From: Candidatus Poribacteria bacterium
Lineage (GTDB): Bacteria; Poribacteria; WGA-4E; UBA9662
Reading direction: 5' to 3'
Assembly (NCBI GenBank): GCA_002729015.1
Contig: PBVO01000094.1
Span: forward strand, 10,823-22,169
Length of the DNA: 11,347 bases
Shown: positions 1 through 5,661 of the stretch, one piece after another
How positions within the stretch are numbered: the stretch's first letter is position 1
Layout: each line of letters opens with the position of its first letter
Program-made: the position numbers and the translations under genes
The notes under the pieces: model-generated
The model's input: only the letters and a program-made list of their open reading frames with translations
Database searches by the model: none
What the model was told of the DNA's origin: nothing

Positions 1-641
1 ACACCGGTTAAGACAATCTCTTTAGCGCCACTTAACGAAAGCATCTTCGCTTCAGCGATAATTTCCGAAATCGGTCGACTAGTCATTCGTCCACGTACAT
101 AGGGAATAATGCAATAGGTACAGAATGCACTACATCCATCCTGAACTTTAATAATACCTCTTGTTCGATCTCCTGTATCTGCAACACTCAAGCTAAAGTT
201 AGCATGTTCCCGAATAGCGTCGTGTTGAACTGGCTCAATTTGTAATAAGTCTGAATTTGGTTGATTGGGCTGAATTTTTTCTAGGTATTGGTCTAAATCC
301 GCTTTCTCTCTATTGCCAAAGACTAGTGAGACACCATCTATTCCTTCTAATGTTCCACGATCACTCTCAGCGTAACATCCAGTCACCAAGACCTTAGCTT
401 GTGGATTTTTCTTGGCAACACGCCGAATTATCTGTCGTGCTTTCTGATCAGCCACGTTGGTTACTGTACAAGTATTTACAATGTAAACATCTGCTGATTG
501 CGTTTCGGACACAATTCGGTACCCCTTGCGAATCAGAGTTGATCGCATTGCATTAGAATCATACTGATTAACCTTACAACCGAAGGTGAGAATTGCTGCA
601 GTTGGAACGACATTAGTGCTATTTGGGTTAATTTCAGTCAT
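1..641 (-). CDS. mtaB: MtaB-type tRNA methylthiotransferase (partial)
   Basis: Radical-SAM enzyme that adds the methylthio group to N6-threonylcarbamoyladenosine at tRNA position 37, giving ms2t6A. The ATG is at 641 and the frame stays open to the left edge, so 213 N-terminal residues are present and the C-terminus is missing. The N-terminal cluster domain shows FGCKVNQYDSN (Cys22), NTCTVTNVADQKARQ (Cys58) and TGCY (Cys89). The radical-SAM cluster motif is CSAFCTYC (Cys170, Cys174, Cys177), followed by IIPYVRGR. The CKVNQYDSN and NTCTVTNVADQ forms point to MtaB rather than MiaB or RimO (family knowledge). It overlaps the end of rsmE by 8 bases, which suggests coupled translation at the downstream end of the operon. 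The TRAM domain and the true end cannot be seen. Confidence 0.93.
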   Translation of the reverse strand, partial: MTEINPNSTNVVPTAAILTFGCKVNQYDSNAMRSTLIRKGYRIVSETQSADVYIVNTCTVTNVADQKARQIIRRVAKKNPQAKVLVTGCYAESDRGTLEGIDGVSLVFGNREKADLDQYLEKIQPNQPNSDLLQIEPVQHDAIREHANFSLSVADTGDRTRGIIKVQDGCSAFCTYCIIPYVRGRMTSRPISEIIAEAKMLSLSGAKEIVLTG

Positions 642-1392
642 GAATGTCCATCTTTTTGTGTCTAAGTTCATAAACTAGCAAAGAAGCAGCAACGATAGGA
701 GCTGTTTCAGTTCGAAGAATATTATGGCCGAGGGAAGCCGTTAGGATACCATGAGCTTTGGCTATTTCAACTTCGCCATTCGTGAATCCTCCTTCCGGTC
801 CCACGAATAACGCGACTGACTCAAGAGTTTCCTTCTGGTTTATGATTGAACGAATGAATAATTTGGATTCTAGTTCATAAAATAGTATAGCCAAGTCAAA
901 ATTGGAACCTTGTGTGAGACAACTCATACTATTCATAGGCGGATCAATATTTATAAAATGATAACGGCAACTTTGCCTAGCACTCTGGTTACTGATTTTC
1001 TGCCATCGACTGACTTTTTTGTGAACTGATTCGCTGTTATATTTGGGTATCGAGCGCTCACAAATCATTGGAACAATCCGGTCAACACCGACCTCGGTAC
1101 TTTGCCTAACGATCTGCCGCATTTTATCAAACTTTGGTAATCCTTGAAATAATGTAATTTTAGGCTGTATGGGAGACACATACCTTGATTCCAGAACTTT
1201 GCCTAACAATTGTCGTCCATCACTTTGAAGTTCAACCCTATAACAATACCCCTCCCCATCTAGGAAATTGACTTGGTCTCCGTTCCCTAATCGCAAAACA
1301 CATTCTATATGATGTCTCTCATCTGCAGGAACATGAAGCAATTCGCCTATGAATCTATTTTTTCCTAATCCGTCCAGGTAAAAATTACGCAC
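634..1392 (-). CDS. rsmE: 16S rRNA (uracil-1498-N3)-methyltransferase RsmE
   Basis: SAM-dependent SPOUT-class methyltransferase that makes m3U1498 in 16S rRNA. The 252 residues match the usual length of about 240-250. The N-terminal PUA-like part (about 1-70) contains RHHIECVLRLGNGDQ. The knotted catalytic part has KMRQIVRQSTEVGVDRIVP (about 90-108), RWQKISNQSARQS (129-141), FVGPEGGFTNGE (197-207) and LGHNILRTETA (221-231), the last two forming the SAM site in this family. The start is GTG at 1392, lying inside the end of rpe (8-base overlap). An AGGA within rpe lies about 8 bases upstream. It also overlaps mtaB by 8 bases at its 3' end. No key motif is missing. Confidence 0.95.
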   Translation of the reverse strand: MRNFYLDGLGKNRFIGELLHVPADERHHIECVLRLGNGDQVNFLDGEGYCYRVELQSDGRQLLGKVLESRYVSPIQPKITLFQGLPKFDKMRQIVRQSTEVGVDRIVPMICERSIPKYNSESVHKKVSRWQKISNQSARQSCRYHFINIDPPMNSMSCLTQGSNFDLAILFYELESKLFIRSIINQKETLESVALFVGPEGGFTNGEVEIAKAHGILTASLGHNILRTETAPIVAASLLVYELRHKKMDIHD

Positions 1393-2044
1393 CTCTTAAT
1401 TCCTGAATGACCTTCCTATAGTTATCTGATTTGAAAATTGCGGAACCCGCGACTAGTTCCGTTACTCCATTTTCAATCACGCTAGGAGCTGTATCAAGGT
1501 TTATACCACCATCTGCTTGAATTATTACTGATAAATTATCTTTTTGGATCTCATTGTGTAGCCATTTCATTTTGTACAATGTGTCTGGCAAAAAAATCTG
1601 ACCGCCAAAGCCTGGTTGAACGCTCATCGGTAAAACAAGGTCTACTAAAGGCAAGTAAGGTTCGAGTAATCTAACATTTGTTTTCGGGCAGATTGCCAAT
1701 CCTACTTCAATCTGATGAGAGCGAACCTGTTCAATTAACTGCGACACACTTGCTGTTTCGTTTTCGAGATGCAGTGTAATTCGATCAGCACCAGAAGAAA
1801 CAATGGCCGAAATATATTTTTGAGGATGTGTTAACATTAAATGGACATCAAAAAAAAGCGGAGTTAACGGCCGTAATGCGGCGATTATGTTGGGGCTGAG
1901 ACCCAAGTTAGGCACAAAGTGCCCATCCATCACATCGAAGTGGAGAAGATCAGCACCTGCAGCTTCGACCCGTTCAACTTCGTCAGCAAACCGGCTGAAA
2001 TCAGCAGCCAACAAAGAAGGAGCAATTTTAGGGTGGCCTAACAC
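1385..2044 (-). CDS. rpe: Ribulose-phosphate 3-epimerase
   Basis: Interconverts ribulose 5-phosphate and xylulose 5-phosphate in the pentose phosphate pathway. The 219 residues form one TIM barrel of normal length. Visible family residues are Ser10 in APSLLAADF, His35, Asp37 and Met39 in LHFDVMDGHFVPN, His68 in DVHLML, and Asp178 in QADGGI. Asp37 and Asp178 are the expected acid-base pair, and the histidines bind metal. The phosphate-binding end NGVTELVAGSAIF is present. The usual MSVNPGFGGQ loop reads MSVQPGFGGQ, a mild change. The start codon is GTG at 2044, preceded by a full GGAGG with a 6-base spacer, the clearest ribosome-binding site in the window. It overlaps rsmE and lies 31 bases after the PASTA gene. 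Confidence 0.96.
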   Translation of the reverse strand: MLGHPKIAPSLLAADFSRFADEVERVEAAGADLLHFDVMDGHFVPNLGLSPNIIAALRPLTPLFFDVHLMLTHPQKYISAIVSSGADRITLHLENETASVSQLIEQVRSHQIEVGLAICPKTNVRLLEPYLPLVDLVLPMSVQPGFGGQIFLPDTLYKMKWLHNEIQKDNLSVIIQADGGINLDTAPSVIENGVTELVAGSAIFKSDNYRKVIQELRGA

Positions 2045-2050
2045 TTCTTA

Positions 2051-2055
2051 CCTCC
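2051..2055 (-). promoter_or_regulatory. Ribosome-binding site of rpe
   Basis: GGAGG on the minus strand, 6 bases before the GTG at 2044. It fixes the GTG as the rpe start. Most other genes in this operon have weak or no recognisable Shine-Dalgarno sequence, so this site stands out. Confidence 0.75.
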
Positions 2056-2075
2056 AATTTACTAGATACAAGGGC

Positions 2076-3080
2076 TTATTCTAATATTTCTTCTCGAATT
2101 AGTTCATAATCTTCATATACGCGGACCATAGCCGACCCAACTGCTTTATAAGGCTTTCGGATTATTGTACCTGGCCAATAGTTCGAATTGACAATTCGCT
2201 TTTGTCCCCGCTGATCATCAATAATAATCTGCACGTATTTTTTAGGCAGTCGTTCTGCTGGCAGATTATCATCTTCTAGTTGTTTACTTATTCCTGATAC
2301 TGTGTGTACTACTTCGACGAAATAGCTTGTTTCGAACTCAACTCTATCTGTACCACTGATTTGTAAATTAACCTTTTGCCCCGTTTGAACCACAGTATTA
2401 ACAGATGGTTGATGATCGATAATTCTACCAGGACCCAATTCGCTATTGGGCTGGTAATCTTCTTGACCAATTCTTAATCCATTTTCTTCGAGTATTAATC
2501 TGACTTGGTCTATTTGTAATCCTTCCAAATTAGGCATCAGGAAAGGAAAGGATTTCAATCCAAGACTCAACAGAATGCTTACAGAGGACTGTCTCTTTTT
2601 GTATGTCCCTGGTTCTGGTGATTGAGCCATGACAACATCAGCCTTTCGAAAGGCTGATGAATGTACTGCGGCCACTTGGCCCCGGCGAAGCCCAGATTCG
2701 TTTAGCACTTGTTCAGCTTCTCTAGGAGACATTCCGAGAAGGTTTGGAACCGTGATCATTTCTTCACCACTACTAACTGTTAAACGAATTGTTCGTCCGG
2801 TTTTTATCTTGAAGTCAGCTGGAGGCTTCTGGGCTACGACGTGACCGAATAAAACCTTTGAATCAGCTTGGTATGTCACAGGGCGTTCTAATTTTAGTTG
2901 GTGCCGACGAATCAAATACTTTGCCTGATTCAGGCTTAGCCCCTCCAGTTTTGGCATTTCTAAGTCTGGTGTTCCCACTTTGCTAGGCAATATTCGTAGT
3001 AGGACAAATGCACCAACCCCATTAACAAAGAAAAAGCAAATCAACATAGTACTAAAGACGATGTTTAGCGCATTCTTCAC
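2076..3080 (-). CDS. Membrane-anchored triple-PASTA protein without a kinase domain
   Basis: 334 residues. A short cytoplasmic N-terminus leads into one membrane segment (about 6-30, Leu/Ile/Phe/Val-rich). Three PASTA repeats follow at about 38-104, 107-174 and 178-244. Each has the pattern P-x-L-x-G-x(5)-A/V-x(3)-L near its start (MPKLEGLSLNQAKYLI, VPNLLGMSPREAEQVL, MPNLEGLQIDQVRLIL) and a hydrophobic beta strand at its end. A C-terminal domain of about 90 residues (245-334) follows that I do not recognise. PASTA domains bind muropeptides or beta-lactams in Ser/Thr kinases and PBPs (family knowledge). Here there is neither a kinase nor a transpeptidase, so a peptidoglycan-sensing or scaffolding role in the periplasm is inference. 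The start is GTG at 3080, 15 bases after fmt. Confidence 0.85.
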   Translation of the reverse strand: MKNALNIVFSTMLICFFFVNGVGAFVLLRILPSKVGTPDLEMPKLEGLSLNQAKYLIRRHQLKLERPVTYQADSKVLFGHVVAQKPPADFKIKTGRTIRLTVSSGEEMITVPNLLGMSPREAEQVLNESGLRRGQVAAVHSSAFRKADVVMAQSPEPGTYKKRQSSVSILLSLGLKSFPFLMPNLEGLQIDQVRLILEENGLRIGQEDYQPNSELGPGRIIDHQPSVNTVVQTGQKVNLQISGTDRVEFETSYFVEVVHTVSGISKQLEDDNLPAERLPKKYVQIIIDDQRGQKRIVNSNYWPGTIIRKPYKAVGSAMVRVYEDYELIREEILE

Positions 3081-3095
3081 AAATCTATATTTACT

Positions 3096-4052
3096 CTATC
3101 CGTCACTTGTATGGGCATAGTCCCCGGACTTAATACCGTACCCATTAATAAAATCTACCGCAGACATTGGTCCTTTTGTAGCAGGCTGAATTGTATTCAA
3201 TTTTAGGCTGCCAAGCGATGTACCAACGACTAAACTGAGACCATCGTTCGGATCACGAATAACTTTAATCTGACCTGAAATAAGTTGCAATCCTACTACG
3301 GTACAATCGATTATCTTGACTTGAAATCCGGCTAAATAGGTTTTTGCCCCTGGCCACCCGAGGGTTCCACGTATCAGGTTGTAAATTTGTTCTGCGTTAT
3401 CGTTCCAGTCGATGATCCCTGTCGATTTAGTCAGCTTGGGCGCTTGGCTAGATTTACTGTTGTCTTGTGGGTAGTGAAAAGGTTTCCCTCCCTCAGTCTC
3501 GCATTGTTTGATGGCCTTGATCAGTAAGCCAGGGGCTAGATTAGCCAAACGATTATGTAAAGTAATACTGGTTTCGTCTGCCAAAATCCCCACTGCTTTT
3601 TGCGATATAATGTCACCGGTATCTTCACCTTCATCTAACAACATGATCGTCACACCAGTTTCCGATTCACCATTGATTAAGGCCCATTGGATTGGCGCTG
3701 CACCACGATACTTGGGCAGCAGAGACGGGTGAATGTTGAGGCAACCACTAGGCGGTAATTCTAAAATTTTTTTGGTTAGTATCTGGCCATAAGCCACCAC
3801 CACTATTACGTCTGGTGCAAGGTCTGTCAAATGCTGAATGACTGTTTGTTTCCTGACTTTTTCCGGTTGTAACGTTGGTAATTGATATTTTTCAGCTGCA
3901 AGCTTGACAGGAGATGGAGTCAGTTTCCGGCCGCGACCACTAGGGCGGTCGGGCTGAGTAACAACAGCTATAACCTCCCATTCTTTTTGATCTACTAATT
4001 TTTCCAAGGTTGGAACCGCAAAATCGCTAGTTCCCATAAAAAGAATTTTCAT
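3096..4052 (-). CDS. fmt: Methionyl-tRNA formyltransferase
   Basis: Transfers a formyl group from 10-formyltetrahydrofolate to Met-tRNA(fMet), making the bacterial initiator. The 318 residues are a normal full length. The N-terminal Rossmann domain starts MKILFMGTSDFAVP. The catalytic triad is visible as Asn106 and His108 in CLNIHPSLLPKYRGAAPIQW and Asp144 in LDEGEDTGDI. The family tRNA-binding loop DRPSGRGRKL lies at 35-44. The C-terminal OB-like domain runs from about 210 and begins IDWNDNAEQIYNLIRG with the typical GWPGAKT. It follows def with a 24-base gap; def and fmt act as a pair (formylate the initiator, then remove the formyl group) and are commonly adjacent. Confidence 0.97.
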   Translation of the reverse strand: MKILFMGTSDFAVPTLEKLVDQKEWEVIAVVTQPDRPSGRGRKLTPSPVKLAAEKYQLPTLQPEKVRKQTVIQHLTDLAPDVIVVVAYGQILTKKILELPPSGCLNIHPSLLPKYRGAAPIQWALINGESETGVTIMLLDEGEDTGDIISQKAVGILADETSITLHNRLANLAPGLLIKAIKQCETEGGKPFHYPQDNSKSSQAPKLTKSTGIIDWNDNAEQIYNLIRGTLGWPGAKTYLAGFQVKIIDCTVVGLQLISGQIKVIRDPNDGLSLVVGTSLGSLKLNTIQPATKGPMSAVDFINGYGIKSGDYAHTSDG

Positions 4053-4076
4053 TTATATACCAAATAGGCCTAACAA

Positions 4077-4562
4077 CTAATCTGCTTTCTCTAAAAGTTC
4101 CTGGTCTTCGGGGCGTAGGCGATCGGTTATTAGGATTCCATCCAAATGATCTATTTCATGTTGTAAGACTCGGGCCATCAAACCTTGAGCGGAAAAATGA
4201 ACTGCTTGACCATCAATGTTTTGCGCGTTGATGGATACTTCAGTTGATCGACGTACAATAGCTCGGAAGTCAGGCAGGCTTAGACAACCCTCTTCGCCTA
4301 GCTCTTCACCCGAAGATTCGGTAATTGTGGGGTTAACCAACGCTAATGGTGGAAATTCAGCGTCAACTTCCTCTATGTCAATGACAATGAGACGTTGCGA
4401 AATTCCAATCTGTGGAGCCGCAAGTCCAATCCCCTTTGACTCATACATAGTCTCAAACATATTTTCAGTTAGAGATGAAAGGCTAAAATCGAAATTGCGA
4501 ACCTCGACAGCTTTCCGCCGCAGGATTGGGTCTTTGTTAATGCGAAGTTCAAAAATTGCCAT
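4077..4562 (-). CDS. def: Peptide deformylase
   Basis: Metallo-hydrolase that removes the N-formyl group from nascent proteins. The 161 residues show all three family motifs: GIGLAAPQIG (44-53), EEGCLSLP (90-97, metal ligand Cys93) and QHEIDHLDG (134-142, His135 and His139 metal ligands, Glu136 catalytic). The short C-terminal tail after the HExxH helix fits the type-I bacterial class. The start is ATG at 4562, with AGGG 7 bases upstream. It lies 9 bases after the unknown secreted-protein gene and 24 before fmt. The protein is expected to be cytosolic and active. Confidence 0.97.
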   Translation of the reverse strand: MAIFELRINKDPILRRKAVEVRNFDFSLSSLTENMFETMYESKGIGLAAPQIGISQRLIVIDIEEVDAEFPPLALVNPTITESSGEELGEEGCLSLPDFRAIVRRSTEVSINAQNIDGQAVHFSAQGLMARVLQHEIDHLDGILITDRLRPEDQELLEKAD

Positions 4563-4571
4563 TTAAATACC

Positions 4572-5162
4572 CTAAAACCTAATTTTAACTAGTGCTAAGA
4601 TACTAGTTGGTTGGTAGTTAATTACTTCAATCTCATCCAGCCGACGAGAACGAGGTGAAAGACCCAGTTGATTCAGATGCGAATGATCAATTTCTGGAAT
4701 GAGCAACTCAGATGTATTCTTGCCACGATTATTGTATAAATCCCATAAACCGATCAGAATCGACGAAGTCACGGTACATAGACCAATGACTTGGTAGTCT
4801 TTATCAGAAATTTGGGGGGCAAACTTGTTTTGCTGTATCATTTTGACTCCCCGTACTGCTAAAAAACTATGTATAGCTGTAAACGGTATTGAAGTCAGCG
4901 AAATGATCTCAAATCGGCGTAACCGGTTTTCATTGTATGCTAATGGCTTTTCAGGTTTATCATTTTTTGATAACTCTGCTTGTTCCATTAATTCACGTTC
5001 CCTATCTGACTCAACGAACTTATCTTCTGGTTGATTTTCGTCTTTTTTTTCAACTGAATCATCCATAGTTTGCCCAAAGGCAACACAGGAGAAAAGCAAG
5101 CCCACGACAGTGAAAACTAATAGCTTACTAGGCATGTGATTATTCCACATGGTTTCTTTCAT
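4572..5162 (-). CDS. Predicted exported protein of unknown function
   Basis: I do not recognise the family. The longest reading is 196 residues, but the ATG at 5135 is also plausible and gives MPSKLLVFTVVGLLFSCVAFGQ, a compact signal peptide, with no overlap with lspA. The ATG at 5162 gives a 23-base overlap. LFSC could be a poor lipobox (Phe at -2 is unusual); cleavage near AFG-Q by signal peptidase I is the alternative. Then comes a charged Glu/Asp/Lys-rich stretch (about 33-75). Two hydrophobic segments follow, one in FEIISLTSIPFTAIHSFLAV and one around YQVIGLCTVTSSILIGLWDLY, then a basic region with LSPRSRRLDEIEV. It ends in a beta-like VKIRF, so outer-membrane or periplasmic association is possible. 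Its place after lspA hints at an envelope role (inference). Confidence 0.7.
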   Translation of the reverse strand: MKETMWNNHMPSKLLVFTVVGLLFSCVAFGQTMDDSVEKKDENQPEDKFVESDRERELMEQAELSKNDKPEKPLAYNENRLRRFEIISLTSIPFTAIHSFLAVRGVKMIQQNKFAPQISDKDYQVIGLCTVTSSILIGLWDLYNNRGKNTSELLIPEIDHSHLNQLGLSPRSRRLDEIEVINYQPTSILALVKIRF

Positions 5163-5661
5163 TTGACACAGATTCTTCTAATGTTGTGTTTCTTTCCCAG
5201 TAAAAGTAGATAAAAATCATTCCCATACCTACACAGACACTGACATCAGCTACATTGAAAGTTGGCCATGCATAATCAGGTAATAAACCAAATTGCAGAA
5301 AATCAACAACTTCACCCATTCTGAGTCGGTCTAATAAGTTACCTAGAGCCCCACCTAGCAGAAACCCAAGCCCAATTCTCATCCACAGACTGTGGCTATA
5401 ATAAAAATAATAATATCCAATTATACCAAGAGCTAAGATTGTGAAAATAATTAGGAAGGTTTGTTGGCCTTGCAATATCCCAAATGCTGCCCCTGGATTT
5501 CTAATATGGAATAGATTAAAAAAGCCTGCGATTACTTCTATTTGTGCGTACACATCTAGTTTCTTGATCACTAACCATTTCGTCAATTGGTCTAGGATAA
5601 AGGACAAAGCGGCAACTAACAACAAGGGAGAGGCATTTCTGAGTTTATTTAGAATTTTCAT
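5140..5661 (-). CDS. lspA: Lipoprotein signal peptidase (signal peptidase II)
   Basis: Inner-membrane aspartyl protease that cleaves signal peptides of prolipoproteins after lipidation. The 173 residues contain four hydrophobic segments (about 12-33, 66-89, 93-112, 138-156). Family motifs in order are LDQLTK (23-28), FFNLFHIRNPGAAFG (47-61), GALGNLLDRLRMGEVVDFL (104-122, catalytic Asp120) and WPTFNVADVSVCVG (132-145, catalytic Asp139). All key residues are present. The ATG at 5661 overlaps the end of the IleS-like gene by 17 bases, and its own end overlaps the longest reading of the next gene. Location directly after an ileS-type gene is a classic arrangement. Confidence 0.96.
   Translation of the reverse strand: MKILNKLRNASPLLLVAALSFILDQLTKWLVIKKLDVYAQIEVIAGFFNLFHIRNPGAAFGILQGQQTFLIIFTILALGIIGYYYFYYSHSLWMRIGLGFLLGGALGNLLDRLRMGEVVDFLQFGLLPDYAWPTFNVADVSVCVGMGMIFIYFYWERNTTLEESVSNERNHVE

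Noticed and set aside
4216..4566. 116-codon plus-strand frame over def
   Set aside because: Fully antisense to peptide deformylase, whose three motifs are all intact; no independent support.
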